A stretch of 64,000 nucleotides of DNA from Chloroflexota bacterium (GCA_016887485.1 CP069394.1:310001-374000); one strand, 5' to 3'; positions 25,440-35,378 are shown, counted from the stretch's first letter. Translations and numbers: made by a program. Notes: generated by a model not told the origin, from the letters alone.

Positions 25440-26834
25440 CTAATCCCAAAAGGTGGGGAGATGTTCCTTATAGGCGATTAGGTATTCATCCAGGATTTGT
25501 TTCGCCACGTCCATATCCCGAATAACGGGGTCCAGCAGGAGCGCCTGGAGGGCTAACTGCCGGTCTCCCATGACCACTGAATCCACAGTCAGGTGGCTGA
25601 TGGTGATCTCACGCCGGAGCAATTCCGCGATCCCCTCCGGGATTGCCCCAATATGAACGCCCGTGACGCCATTGGCATTCAACACGCCCGGCAGTTCAAT
25701 GATCGCGCCCAAAGGCAGGTTCGTGATCTGGCCCTGATTGGGAACATTCACGGCCTCCCAGACTAGATCGCTATTCATCTGAATATTCTCGATCAATTCA
25801 AGAGCGCCTTCACTGTAGAGTGGGATGAAGGCTTCCGGATCGGTTTTCTCCTGAATGGCTTCTTGCAGGCTGACCCATTGATCGTCACGTTCCTGACTGT
25901 GGGTGTGCCATTCATAGAGCTCAAGTTCATATTTTTCCCAGGGCTGCGTCGTGGGGTCGCTGACCCAGGGGAGGTATTCGCATAGGTGTTCATCGCCGGG
26001 AATTGGGAACAGGCCAAAAGCATCAAAGACCCGGCGGCTGAGAGGCTCGAAGCTCTCAGGTAATGCCGCCCAGCGCTGGCGAAACAACGGGTAGAGGTCC
26101 TCTCCGGTCGTTCGATCCCGGACGGCCAGCATCCAGGTGAAGTGGTTCACACCGGCAGCAGTGATTTTGATTTTCTGCAGCGCTTCCAGTGCTGTTACTG
26201 ATCGGGCTTCATTATACTTGGGGCTGGCATGGGTGCTGGTGAATTCCGGCAACACAGTGATGCCCAGGTCATCTTTCAGTGCTTTACCGACCATCGCATA
26301 CCCAGCGCCCAGCTGGTGGCAGAGACCAACCACTTTGATCCTGCTGTGCCGATGGACGGCCGCACAAATCCGCTGCATGGGGTTGGTGAAGTTGATGAAC
26401 CAGGCATCGGGACAGAGTTTTTCCATGTCCCAGGCGATTTTCAGGATGGGAACGATGTTCCGGGCGGCATGGGCGAATCCCCCAGGACCGCCATTCTCTG
26501 CATAAGGCTGGCGGACGCCGTATTTCAATGGGATCTGCCAATCGGATTCCCAGAGACCTTCCCGCGGTCCGACTTCCGTGGCATTGATCACATAGGAAGC
26601 GCCGGGCAGGGCAGGGCGGTGAGAAGTGTATGCCGAGATCGTCATCTGGCTATCCCAAACCTCATTGAGCCATCCAACGAGCTGGCGCATGATCTTAAGA
26701 TGTTCAGCGTTTCGGTCCACCAAAACCAGTTCACTGCCCTTGAGGTGGGGGCTGCGAAGGAGAGAGACCAGGGTGGTCACCCCAAAAGAGTAACTGCCAG
26801 CACCGATGCAGACGATTTTTGTTGGATAAGGCAT
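25440..26834 (-). CDS. Glycoside hydrolase family 4 enzyme
   Basis: 464 residues from ATG 26834 (GGAGA ahead of it). NAD-binding Rossmann start IVCIGAGSYSFG, then NFTNPMQR (about 148-155), GLCHQ (Cys172) and GVNHF (His231), the Cys and His that bind the Mn ion in GH4. These enzymes open glycosidic bonds by transient NAD oxidation at C3 and can act on alpha- or beta-linked, often 6-phosphorylated, sugars. Here the relatives are of the alpha-galactosidase/alpha-glucosidase type, but the exact sugar is uncertain. It starts 16 bp after the Nfn gene. Confidence 0.88.
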   Translation of the reverse strand: MPYPTKIVCIGAGSYSFGVTTLVSLLRSPHLKGSELVLVDRNAEHLKIMRQLVGWLNEVWDSQMTISAYTSHRPALPGASYVINATEVGPREGLWESDWQIPLKYGVRQPYAENGGPGGFAHAARNIVPILKIAWDMEKLCPDAWFINFTNPMQRICAAVHRHSRIKVVGLCHQLGAGYAMVGKALKDDLGITVLPEFTSTHASPKYNEARSVTALEALQKIKITAAGVNHFTWMLAVRDRTTGEDLYPLFRQRWAALPESFEPLSRRVFDAFGLFPIPGDEHLCEYLPWVSDPTTQPWEKYELELYEWHTHSQERDDQWVSLQEAIQEKTDPEAFIPLYSEGALELIENIQMNSDLVWEAVNVPNQGQITNLPLGAIIELPGVLNANGVTGVHIGAIPEGIAELLRREITISHLTVDSVVMGDRQLALQALLLDPVIRDMDVAKQILDEYLIAYKEHLPTFWD

Positions 26835-26850
26835 GAGGTCTCCGGTTTGA

Positions 26851-29109
26851 TCAGGGTTTGGATTTGAGGTAGGCATTGATGGCGCGAGCGGCTTTTCGAC
26901 CGGCTCCCATCGCCAGGATCACGGTTGCGCCGCCGGTGACAATATCACCGCCGGCATAGACGCCGGGAACAGAGGTTGCCATCGTCTCTTCATCAGCGAT
27001 GATATTGCCCCAGCGGTTGAATTTAAGATCTTCAGTGGTGCGCTGCAGGATAGGATTGGAGCTGTTGCCAATGGCCACTATAACCAGGTCAATCGGCACT
27101 TCTTTCTCCGAACCTTCGATTGGCACAGGCCGCCGCCGGCCGGAGGCGTCCGGTTCACCTAGTTCCATCTCGATCACTCGCATACCCGTCAGCCAGCCGC
27201 GTTCATCACCCAGAAAGGCTACAGGACTTTTCAGGAATTGGAAGTCCACGCCTTCTTCCCGGGCATGATGGATTTCTTCCAAACGGGCAGGCATCTCGGC
27301 TGCTGTCCGGCGGTAGATGATGCTGCCTTTCTTTGCACCCAGGCGTAGCGCCACCCGAACTGAATCCAGGGCGGTATTACCGCCGCCGATCACGGCCACA
27401 TGCTTATCCTTGCAGTCAATCACAGGTGTGTCATAGTTGGGGAATTTGTAAGCCTTCATCAGGTTTACCCGGGTAAGGAATTCATTGGCGGAATAAACAC
27501 CCACCAGGTTCTCGCCGGGGATGTGCATGAAATGGGGCAGGCCGGCGCCGACGCCGATGAAAACAGCCTCGTAACCTTCTTCGTTCATCAATTCATCGAG
27601 CGTGTAGGTCATCCCAATCACAGTGTTGGGTTGGAAGTTAACACCCAGGGCTTCCAGGGCTTCCACTTCTTCCCGCACGATCGCTTTGGGCAGCCTGAAT
27701 TCCGGGATGCCGTAGGCCAGAACCCCGCCAAATTCATGAAAGGCTTCAAATACCGTCACGTCATGGCCAGAGCGGATCAGGTCACCGGCGCAGGAAAGAC
27801 CAGATGGCCCAGACCCAATAATGGCGACCTTTTTACCTGTCTTTTGCTGCTGGGGAATGGGTTCGGGGATCAGGTCACCGTGTTGGCGTTCATAATCCGT
27901 GACAAAACGAGCGAGAGCGCCAATTGCAACTGCGTCGCCGCGTTTCTGCAGGATGCAGGCCCCTTCACACTGGTCCGATTGGGGGCAGACCCGGCTGCAA
28001 ACCGACGCAAGCACATTATCCTGTTTGATGAGCTGTGAGGCGGGGATATATTCGCCTTCCTTGATCAACTCGATGAATTCTGGGATGCGGACGCCCACCG
28101 GGCAGCCAGCCACACAAGCAGGTCGCTTGCAGTCCAGACAGCGCTGTGCTTCAAGCTGAACCAGCGCTTCCGTAAAGCCCAGGTTGACCTCATTGAAATC
28201 CTTATTGCGTTCTTCCGGATTACGGGCGGGCATGGGCTGGCGGGGAATCTTGCGGATTTCCCGTCGCTGTTGGCGTTCAACCTCTTCTGCGGCTTCTTCC
28301 AGGGCGCATTTCTCTTCGTGGAAATAGGCCCGGTTACGATTCATCAGGGTGGCAAAATCAACGAAGTGGGCATCGAATTCCGGTCCATCTACGCAAGCGA
28401 ACTTAACCTCGTCACCGACCACAACCCGGCAGCCGCCGCACATACCAGTGCCATCCACCATGATCGAGTTGAGGCTGACCACAGTCTTGATGTTATTAGG
28501 GCGGGTCAATTCCGTCACGGCCTGCATCATAGGCAATGGTCCGACAGCCAGGACGAAATCAATGGGATTGCCTTCATCAATCAAGGACTGCAGTAGGTTG
28601 GTGACGAAACCCTTTGTGCCATAGGTGCCATCGTCCGTGCAAACCCGGACATCATCCGCAATTTGACGTAAATCCTCTTCCAGGATGACCAGTTCTTCGG
28701 TCCGCGCACCGATGATGGCTGTGACTTTGTTGCCAGCCTTCTTCAATGCTTTGGCCTGGGGGTAGCTGACGGCAGTGCCAAGACCGCCGCCGATCACAAC
28801 GACATGACCGAAATGCTCAATCTCCGAGGCATTGCCCAGCGGACCTACCAGGTCGCGGATCTGATCACCAGCCTCAAGCTGGTTAAGCTTGTGGGTGGAT
28901 TTACCGACACCCTGAACGATCAGCGTAATAGAGCCCTGTTCAGGATCAGAATCGACAATTGTGAGGGGCACACGTTCGCCCTCCTCCGAAAGCCGAATGA
29001 TCACGAACTGTCCGGGATGGCGCTTTTCAGCGATCACCGGGGCCTGGATGACGAACTTTTTGATATCCTGGGCAATGAACTGAGCATCTAGAATTGAGTG
29101 TGAAGCCAT
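26851..29109 (-). CDS. Fused NfnA-NfnB electron-bifurcating transhydrogenase
   Basis: 752 residues from ATG 29109 (AAAGGTGG before it). Residues 1-270 are an NfnA/PyrK-like FAD-NAD module with IGGGLGTAVSYP and a [2Fe-2S] site (Cys224, Cys227, Cys239; Asp219 sits where an aspartate ligand is known in Nfn). Residues about 300-752 are NfnB, the glutamate-synthase-small-subunit type: CLDCKRPACVAGCP and CSRVCPQSDQCEGAC for two [4Fe-4S] clusters, GSGPSGLSCAGDL for FAD, IGGGNTALDSVRVA for NADPH. The enzyme couples ferredoxin, NADH and NADPH pools in anaerobes. No glutamate synthase large subunit is nearby, which favours Nfn over GOGAT. One-chain fusions of this length are known. Confidence 0.88.
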   Translation of the reverse strand: MASHSILDAQFIAQDIKKFVIQAPVIAEKRHPGQFVIIRLSEEGERVPLTIVDSDPEQGSITLIVQGVGKSTHKLNQLEAGDQIRDLVGPLGNASEIEHFGHVVVIGGGLGTAVSYPQAKALKKAGNKVTAIIGARTEELVILEEDLRQIADDVRVCTDDGTYGTKGFVTNLLQSLIDEGNPIDFVLAVGPLPMMQAVTELTRPNNIKTVVSLNSIMVDGTGMCGGCRVVVGDEVKFACVDGPEFDAHFVDFATLMNRNRAYFHEEKCALEEAAEEVERQQRREIRKIPRQPMPARNPEERNKDFNEVNLGFTEALVQLEAQRCLDCKRPACVAGCPVGVRIPEFIELIKEGEYIPASQLIKQDNVLASVCSRVCPQSDQCEGACILQKRGDAVAIGALARFVTDYERQHGDLIPEPIPQQQKTGKKVAIIGSGPSGLSCAGDLIRSGHDVTVFEAFHEFGGVLAYGIPEFRLPKAIVREEVEALEALGVNFQPNTVIGMTYTLDELMNEEGYEAVFIGVGAGLPHFMHIPGENLVGVYSANEFLTRVNLMKAYKFPNYDTPVIDCKDKHVAVIGGGNTALDSVRVALRLGAKKGSIIYRRTAAEMPARLEEIHHAREEGVDFQFLKSPVAFLGDERGWLTGMRVIEMELGEPDASGRRRPVPIEGSEKEVPIDLVIVAIGNSSNPILQRTTEDLKFNRWGNIIADEETMATSVPGVYAGGDIVTGGATVILAMGAGRKAARAINAYLKSKP

Positions 29110-29226
29110 GAATCCACCTTTAATCAATAGAGTACGGCTGCAAGACCATAGAATAATATTTTATCTCATTGGGGAAGGATGAGGGGGAAATTTCGGTTTT
29201 GTTTCTGTTTTTTACGGGAGGGCGCA

Positions 29227-30177
29227 TTACTCAGCGGGAGCGATTTCAACCTTAAAACACCAATAAGAGGCTGCCTCGACGACAGTGTTCGCTGGCAGCT
29301 GCTGGAAACAATAGAGACCGGGATTCAATTCTGATTCGGCGTGGAGCAAGCTTATCCCGTTTTTCTTATTTTGGAAATTGAAGGAGATATACTCTCCGGT
29401 TTCATAGATCAGGTTGAGTGTTTCAGGGTTCGTCTCAGCCGTGTAGATCACGATAGTGGGATTCGTGGTTTGGCTGGTAGGGATTCCAACATCCTGTGAG
29501 GGCAGACCTTGATGCTGTTGGATGTCTGAATAGAGGTCATTTTCAAACAGGAAAACCCCGGCATAAGGGGGTAACCCTTCAGCGGCTTTTGATCCTGAAA
29601 GGGCATTGATCGGCAGGTCGAAGTCGAAGATCGCACTGGCGGCCAGGATGCCGATAAAGGCAAATACCACCACGACCACACCCAACAGGACTATCTCGAA
29701 AGCGCTGAGTTTGGGCAGATCTTTCAGCAGTTTCTCCGATGATTTTACCGGTTTATTCTTTTCGGGTTTTTTCCCGTCTTCTTTTTCACCGGACGCAGCC
29801 ATCTTATTGATCTCGTCCAGTTCAAGCTTGGATAAGTCTTCATCATCTTTGACAGGGTCAGGACGACCTTTGGGCGGGAAGGGGGAAATGGGGCTGGTGT
29901 GATCGGAGAGGTGATCGTTTTGATCGGCGATCTGGTCCCGTTTGCGTTTTTGCAGGTAGGCCATGCCGCGTTGAGCGGGGATATTCTGAGGGTCAATCTC
30001 GAGGGCTTTTTTCAGGAAGATCTCTTGCTTATCCAGGTCATCAATAATTGCAGCAACCCAGACCCAGACATCCGCGTTCTGGGGTTCCTCAATAATCGCG
30101 TCCTTCAGGAAGTCCAATGCTTCCTGCATGTGGCCGCTCTTTGCTGCTTTGATCCCTTTTTGAAGCGAAGATACCAT
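29227..30177 (-). CDS. TPR protein with membrane anchor and external domain
   Basis: 316 residues. Two to three TPR units at about 5-75 (SGHMQEALDFLKDAI, KQEIFLKKALEIDP), a charged Pro/Lys-rich linker, one membrane helix (about 165-188, FEIVLLGVVVVVFAFIGILAAS) and an outer domain of about 125 residues with two cysteines. No family name for the outer domain. ATG at 30177 follows GGGAG. TPRs would sit in the cytoplasm, the last domain outside. Confidence 0.7.
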   Translation of the reverse strand: MVSSLQKGIKAAKSGHMQEALDFLKDAIIEEPQNADVWVWVAAIIDDLDKQEIFLKKALEIDPQNIPAQRGMAYLQKRKRDQIADQNDHLSDHTSPISPFPPKGRPDPVKDDEDLSKLELDEINKMAASGEKEDGKKPEKNKPVKSSEKLLKDLPKLSAFEIVLLGVVVVVFAFIGILAASAIFDFDLPINALSGSKAAEGLPPYAGVFLFENDLYSDIQQHQGLPSQDVGIPTSQTTNPTIVIYTAETNPETLNLIYETGEYISFNFQNKKNGISLLHAESELNPGLYCFQQLPANTVVEAASYWCFKVEIAPAE

Positions 30178-30359
30178 AAATTCTCCCTGACCGTAAGAAG
30201 AAAATGATCGAATAATGGAGAAAATTCTTATGTGTCAGAATAAATTTCTACTTTAATGATTTTACCACAGGCGAGTATGAGAATAGACTCAATGCTAAAA
30301 TACGGCAAAGGATTCAGGGTTTTTTCTGGTTAGGGTATTATGTTCATCCGATACATTTT

Positions 30360-30387
30360 TTGAGTTCTCCCCATCATCATTTATAAT
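30360..30387 (+). promoter_or_regulatory. Promoter of the phosphodiesterase operon
   Basis: TTGAGT (30360-30365), 16 bp, TATAAT (30382-30387). The -10 overlaps an upstream ATG (30386), ruling that start out. Confidence 0.6.
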
Positions 30388-30415
30388 GGAGAGAGTCACT
30401 GAGAGGAGCGCAGGG

Positions 30416-30916
30416 ATGAAGATCGGTATATTGTCGGATACGCACGATAGCTTATCCAATGTCATTTATGCTGTTGAAACAATGCGAGACCGGGGGGTTG
30501 AGACCGTGATTCACTGCGGTGACCTAACGGATTTTGAATTGATCTCCCGATTTGAAGGGTTTAGACTGATCTACCTGTTGGGGAATATGGACCATGCCAG
30601 TGGGACAATTGTCAAACTGGTGCAAAGTATGAATCCTGATAATTTTGCAGGGACGATATTCACCGGTAAGCTGGATGGCGTTTCTGTGGCTGCCACGCAC
30701 AGTCATATTGAGGGTATGGTGATGGATTTGGTCCGATCCAGAAAATATCAGTGGATCTTCCACGGCCACACTCACCGGAAGCGAGATGAAGTGATCAGAG
30801 GGGTGCGGATTGTCAATCCCGGCGCTCTGGGCGGCTTGAACCATGGACTACGTACTTTTTGCATTGTGGACCTCAACTCATCGGATGTGGAGTTTATCCA
30901 GATCCCTTCGGATTAA
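30416..30916 (+). CDS. YfcE/MJ0936-type metallophosphodiesterase
   Basis: 166 residues from ATG 30416 with GAGGAG about ten bases ahead. MKIGILSDTHD, HCGDLTD, LLGNMDH, ATHSH and HGHTHRKRDE give all metal ligands of the calcineurin-like fold in order. Small proteins of this type hydrolyse phosphodiesters with unknown natural substrates. First gene of a three-gene operon. Confidence 0.88.
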   Translation: MKIGILSDTHDSLSNVIYAVETMRDRGVETVIHCGDLTDFELISRFEGFRLIYLLGNMDHASGTIVKLVQSMNPDNFAGTIFTGKLDGVSVAATHSHIEGMVMDLVRSRKYQWIFHGHTHRKRDEVIRGVRIVNPGALGGLNHGLRTFCIVDLNSSDVEFIQIPSD

Positions 30917-30925
30917 TGGCAAACT

Positions 30926-31303
30926 ATGAACTATGATTCCCTTTGTAAATATTTAGAAGCGAAACCTGATTCACGGCGGGACATGCCCTTTGGTGCGGAT
31001 ACCCTTGTTTTCAAAGTGATGGGGAAGATATTTGCTCTGGTCGCCTGGCAGGCTGATCCATTAACGGTTAATCTCAAGGTGGACCCGGTGGAGGCTTTGT
31101 TCCTGCGGAAACAGTACCCGGCCGTGATGGCAGGTTATCATATGAACAAGAAACACTGGAACACGGTTACTCTGGATGGCAGCATCCCGGATGCGGAAAT
31201 CCAACGGATGATTGATGACTCTTACGGCCTGGTGGTGAAGGGCCTGAGCAAGGCTCAGCAAGACCGGCTGCGGATGATGGGATGGATGGACGATGAAGCG
31301 TAG
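30926..31303 (+). CDS. MmcQ/YjbR-family protein
   Basis: 125 residues. DMPFGADTLVFKVMGKIFALV and YHMNKKHWNTVTLDGSIP are the family blocks. CyaY-like fold, possibly DNA- or protein-binding, function unsettled. Starts 10 bp after the phosphodiesterase and overlaps the exonuclease gene by 11 bp. Confidence 0.85.
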   Translation: MNYDSLCKYLEAKPDSRRDMPFGADTLVFKVMGKIFALVAWQADPLTVNLKVDPVEALFLRKQYPAVMAGYHMNKKHWNTVTLDGSIPDAEIQRMIDDSYGLVVKGLSKAQQDRLRMMGWMDDEA

Positions 31304-31865
31304 ATTGGACAAAATTCTGGTTGTTGACCTGGAAGCTACTTGTTGGGAGGGTGAACCACCGGCAGGGGAATCAAGCGAGATCATCGAGATTGGCTTGTGT
31401 GTTTTGGATGTTACAACCGGTAAACGAACGGATACGCAGGGGATTCTGGTGAAACCGGAGCGATCCACCATGAGTGACTACTGCCAAAGTCTGACCACGA
31501 TCACACCGGAGATGTTGGTAGGGGGAATGACCTTCGCTGAGGCGTGTTCATTGTTGGTTGAGCAGTATGACTCCAGGCATCGAACGTGGGCGAGTTATGG
31601 CGACTTTGACCGCATCAAACTCCTGCAGCAATGCGAGGATTGGGGTGTTCTCTATCCTTTCGGGCGTTCGCATATCAACGTCAAGAACCTTTTTGCGCTG
31701 CAGCAGGGCTTTTCACAGGAAGTTAACCTACAAAAGGCAACGGCTCTGTTGGGTATACCCTTTGAAGGCACAATTCACCGCGGGGTGGATGATGCTTGGA
31801 ATATTGCTGAAGTGCTGAATCGGGTGCTATTTCAGCGCAGGAGTGAGAGTAATCTTTTCGGTTGA
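31293..31865 (+). CDS. DEDDh-type 3'-5' exonuclease (KapD/ERI1-like)
   Basis: 190 residues. Exo I VVDLEATCW (Asp12, Glu14), Exo II YGDFDR (Asp104), Exo III HRGVDDAWN (His162, Asp167) are all present, so it should be an active RNA or DNA exonuclease. The DLEAT form is seen in the ERI1/KapD branch, which favours RNA. Last gene of the operon. Confidence 0.85.
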   Translation: MKRRLDKILVVDLEATCWEGEPPAGESSEIIEIGLCVLDVTTGKRTDTQGILVKPERSTMSDYCQSLTTITPEMLVGGMTFAEACSLLVEQYDSRHRTWASYGDFDRIKLLQQCEDWGVLYPFGRSHINVKNLFALQQGFSQEVNLQKATALLGIPFEGTIHRGVDDAWNIAEVLNRVLFQRRSESNLFG

Positions 31866-31974
31866 CATGTCAGCAGTAGATCAGGCTGATGGGTTGCGAA
31901 AATGTCCGATTGGGTTGAAAACATCAATTGTCTTAGTGCTTTCCTTGCTTGAACAAATTCGGATAACCATAAAC

Positions 31975-32010
31975 AAGAACACCCGGTGGAGAAATAAACC
32001 GGGTGTTCTT
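31975..32010. terminator. Bidirectional terminator between convergent genes
   Basis: Perfect 13-bp stem AAGAACACCCGGT/ACCGGGTGTTCTT (31975-31987 with 31998-32010), 10-base loop. The T-run is weak on both sides. Confidence 0.7.
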
Positions 32011-32036
32011 GTCGTTGCGAGAACGGAGAGTTACCG

Positions 32037-35000
32037 TTAAGGTCTGCTCATAAAGGGGATAAAGCTGAGCAAAGAGGCTGAAAGTTCAATTGTCGCCTGG
32101 TCAGTTGCTGGTGGGTTGCTGGGGTCGCCCTGTGAGGTGACTGATAGAATGACCTGCTGTACTTGACCAAAGGTTGCGTCAGCAGGAACGGTCACTGTGA
32201 TTTCCAATGTCGTTATTTCACCAGGTTGTAAGTCAATCACTTCCCGGGTTTTCAGGTTGATGACCCAATCGCTGTTGCTCAAGTCGATATCATAGGAATC
32301 TGGATTGAGGCCGGCGTTGGTCAGTTGAATTTGAACGGTGATCTCTTGCCCGGGGGCTGAACCGGCGGTTACTGCATCTGAGCTGAGATAAGGCCGATAG
32401 TCCGGTTTGGCTTCACAGGCTGTGACGGAGAAATCGTCAATGTACCAACCTTCGAGACCGATGCTGGCATCACTGCCCTGTGAGAAGCGGAACTGAACAT
32501 CTTGTCCCGCATAATCCGACAGGTCTACAACCGTCTTGGTCCAATCCTGTAGGCCGCACCAACCGAGGTTGCCACCCAGTGGGTTGCCATAACCATCTGA
32601 GATGGTGCCGTAATAGGGATTGGTCAGCAGCATACTTTCGGGGACTGGTGTCCAGCTTTGACCGCCGTTATCGCTGATTTCCAGAATGGCGCCATCAAAA
32701 CAGCCGGTTGTTCCGGAGGCTTCAATATCGGTCCATTGCCAGAACTTGAGTGAGGCCGGTTCATCGTAGGTTTCGGGGATGCTGATCGTCGGGCTGGTCA
32801 GACGCTGCACGCTGATGGCATTCTTATCTACTGAGTGATATGAGGTGTTGGGGCTGGTGGAACGACTCGTAGAGAGCGCCCAGGTATCATTGGTGCCGCT
32901 GTGCGTCCAACCGGCCGGGTTATTTTCAAAGTTGGTTTGATAGACATCAAGAGGCTGGGTGCCTTCGGGGCAGTCACCGGCGGCGAGGACGGTCTTGAAT
33001 TGATAAGTGCTGGAATAGCTGCTGGTACCGCAGGCGTTGTATGCCCGGACACGCCAGTAATAGGTGGCGCCATTGGCGAGTGAGCCGGCAGGGTCAAAGG
33101 AGGGCTGATCTAATCCGGATTGGGAATAGACAACCTGATTGAAGCCGCTGTCGAGAGCAATTTGAATTTCGTATGTCAGGCTGGATTGGGGTTCAGCCCA
33201 ATTCAAGTAAGTGTCAATTGAGACATCGGTTGCGCCATTGGCCGGGTTGGTCAGGGTGACTGTATCTGGTGCTGAGGCGAATATGCTCAGGCCCAGATTG
33301 TATTCATGGTATAAGCTGCCGGAGGTACCGCTGACGGTCAGAGTGTAATCCCCGACATTCGCTTTCCGATCGGCGGAAATGGTCAGTTGGCTGACATTGG
33401 GTGGTGTGACCGGATTGTAACCAAGCGTTGCGGAGACATCGGAGGGTACACCTGTAACAGCCAGGGAAACAGGGCTGCTGAATCCATTGGTTTGGCCCAC
33501 AGCGACTGTGGCGTTTGCGTCGGCACTCTGGCAAACTGAAACGGTGGAGGGCTCAACACTTAAGGTGAAGTCTGAGACTTTGGGGCCAATGAGCAATTCG
33601 AGGGAAGGATCTCCCAGGAGATTATAGGATTCCCAGTAGTAACGACTTTGAGCTGTACCGGTGCCATAGCGTTCTGATTCAACTGCCATCAGGCCGGCGA
33701 ACATGAAGGAGCCGACCACATTGGCGGAGTCAGCACCGCTATAGAGGGCATCCATCATCGCCCTTTCCATGATGTCGTCGGGTCCCCAATAGCTGCTGGA
33801 GGACGAGCCGATGAACGCCACTGCGCCTTTATTGGCCTGCAGCATCCAGGTTTCGCCAAAGGATTCAGTGACATTGTAATCACCGGTGAGGCAGGCAAAG
33901 CTGGCAACCACGCTCAGAGCACCGGAATTGGAAAGGCTGCGAATGTTGCTCTCACTGAGCGAAGGGCCGCCCCAGGAGACCTGCGAGCCGTGCCCGGAAT
34001 AGGCCACCAAAGCCCGACCGTTATTGAGCGCATTGATTACATTGCTGTTGCCAGCGCCATAGGTGTGGGCATAGAGTTTATCGCCACCGGCCTGCGGATT
34101 GTTGGGGAAGGTCCCGGTGTATCCGGCAGGGAGGGTGTCGTTGGAAATCACATAGTTCTGAGTGGCTTCAGCGATATCCCAATAATCAGCATCGCTGGAG
34201 GCCAGGAGGGCTGCTTTCATTACCCAACTCTCCGAACCGGAGAAATTGTTATAGGTGACCAGATTATTGATCATGGTGGTCAACTGGCTGGTTGAACGAG
34301 CGGGCAGCCGGCCAACAAAGATATCCGGAACCCAGTCACTGCCGTCCACGGTGCCGTAGTACAAGTCGGTCACTCTGCCGGAAGATTCGCCGGTGAATGC
34401 AGGCATGGTTGAAGTACCGTTATCGAGGTCCCCGACCAACAGAACGTAGGTGGGGGCGATGGGCCAGGTGTTATAGGCGCTCTGGATATAAGCTTTGATC
34501 GCATCCGCTGTCGAACCGGTTGTTGATAGTCCAGCCACGGTCACGGAGAAGCCCTGGGAAGATTTAAGGTTGACCAGGGGTTCCAGGGTGGAGATGTAAC
34601 TGTCAGGTGCGATGATTAGATAGCCGTCCCCGCCAATCGAACGATCAGCGTCAGCCTGGACCTGAGGGGTGTAATTGAGCAAACTTTCAGAAGCGATGGC
34701 TTCGAAAGCATCAGAAGCCAGACTGGTAATCACGGTTCCCCGGCTTACCGCGCCAGGGATGGTGAGGCGAACGGTCAGTTGCTGATAGATTTGGACAGTT
34801 TGGGTTTGGGGGTCATATTGGACCGGCCAAAATGCCAATTGTGCGACCTGATGGCCGCGCAGAATGTAGGTGTCCAGGAGTTGGGCAGGTGAATCAGGAT
34901 AGATACCATTGACCTGTTGGAAAACCGAGGCGGAATTAACGCTGCAAAGTTCACCTGTGCCGCATTTTTCAGTTTCCTGTTCGGTAGTAGGAATCGAAAC

Positions 35001-35378
35001 AGGGAGGTTCTCCTCGCCGAGGGTGGCGGTATAGGAAACGCTATCCAGAATCTCAAAATTGACCGTTTCACCGGCTGGGACTTCGATATCTTTATAGAGC
35101 ACAGGGAGGTCAGGGACGCCTGCATCTGAGGGGTGATCGTAGTACGCTTCATTAAATAAAGCACTTTGATCGTCAACGGGTTTTTGCAGTGGATTGGCGG
35201 GGAACTGAATGACTAGTTCCAGCACATCACCTGTGGGGGTGTTGACGCTGATTTCCGGTTGGTTTACTTCCTGCTGTAACTCGGTTCCCTGCGTTGCAGC
35301 AATGACCGTCACAGGGAACACGAGTGACATCAGGATTGGGACCAATAAGAAGAGTTGTTGTAATTTACCTTTATTCAT
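32037..35378 (-). CDS. Secreted gingipain-like (C25) cysteine peptidase
   Basis: 1113 residues from ATG 35378; a TTG two codons upstream is also possible. Signal peptide about 1-28 ends near VIAATQG. A propeptide-like region runs to about 245. The C25 domain (about 250-590) holds GDGYLIIAPDSY, AYSGHGSQVSWGG with catalytic His463 and SVVASFACLTGDY with catalytic Cys496. After that come an Ig-like domain, a fibronectin-like domain (LNWAEPQSSLTYEIQI) and an immune-inhibitor-A-like beta domain (SLKFWQWTDIE, WYIDDFSV) followed by another Ig-like unit. The protein ends in LLSFIPFMSRP with no Por-type sorting domain. Likely digests extracellular protein. Confidence 0.83.
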   Translation of the reverse strand: MNKGKLQQLFLLVPILMSLVFPVTVIAATQGTELQQEVNQPEISVNTPTGDVLELVIQFPANPLQKPVDDQSALFNEAYYDHPSDAGVPDLPVLYKDIEVPAGETVNFEILDSVSYTATLGEENLPVSIPTTEQETEKCGTGELCSVNSASVFQQVNGIYPDSPAQLLDTYILRGHQVAQLAFWPVQYDPQTQTVQIYQQLTVRLTIPGAVSRGTVITSLASDAFEAIASESLLNYTPQVQADADRSIGGDGYLIIAPDSYISTLEPLVNLKSSQGFSVTVAGLSTTGSTADAIKAYIQSAYNTWPIAPTYVLLVGDLDNGTSTMPAFTGESSGRVTDLYYGTVDGSDWVPDIFVGRLPARSTSQLTTMINNLVTYNNFSGSESWVMKAALLASSDADYWDIAEATQNYVISNDTLPAGYTGTFPNNPQAGGDKLYAHTYGAGNSNVINALNNGRALVAYSGHGSQVSWGGPSLSESNIRSLSNSGALSVVASFACLTGDYNVTESFGETWMLQANKGAVAFIGSSSSSYWGPDDIMERAMMDALYSGADSANVVGSFMFAGLMAVESERYGTGTAQSRYYWESYNLLGDPSLELLIGPKVSDFTLSVEPSTVSVCQSADANATVAVGQTNGFSSPVSLAVTGVPSDVSATLGYNPVTPPNVSQLTISADRKANVGDYTLTVSGTSGSLYHEYNLGLSIFASAPDTVTLTNPANGATDVSIDTYLNWAEPQSSLTYEIQIALDSGFNQVVYSQSGLDQPSFDPAGSLANGATYYWRVRAYNACGTSSYSSTYQFKTVLAAGDCPEGTQPLDVYQTNFENNPAGWTHSGTNDTWALSTSRSTSPNTSYHSVDKNAISVQRLTSPTISIPETYDEPASLKFWQWTDIEASGTTGCFDGAILEISDNGGQSWTPVPESMLLTNPYYGTISDGYGNPLGGNLGWCGLQDWTKTVVDLSDYAGQDVQFRFSQGSDASIGLEGWYIDDFSVTACEAKPDYRPYLSSDAVTAGSAPGQEITVQIQLTNAGLNPDSYDIDLSNSDWVINLKTREVIDLQPGEITTLEITVTVPADATFGQVQQVILSVTSQGDPSNPPATDQATIELSASLLSFIPFMSRP

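Noticed and set aside
27400-28038. 212-codon plus-strand ORF opposite the Nfn gene
   Set aside because: Shadow of the well-conserved NfnB domain; composition is that of a reversed coding frame.
26851-29109. Calling the fused protein a glutamate synthase small subunit
   Set aside because: The N-terminal NfnA domain and lack of a large subunit nearby favour the transhydrogenase.
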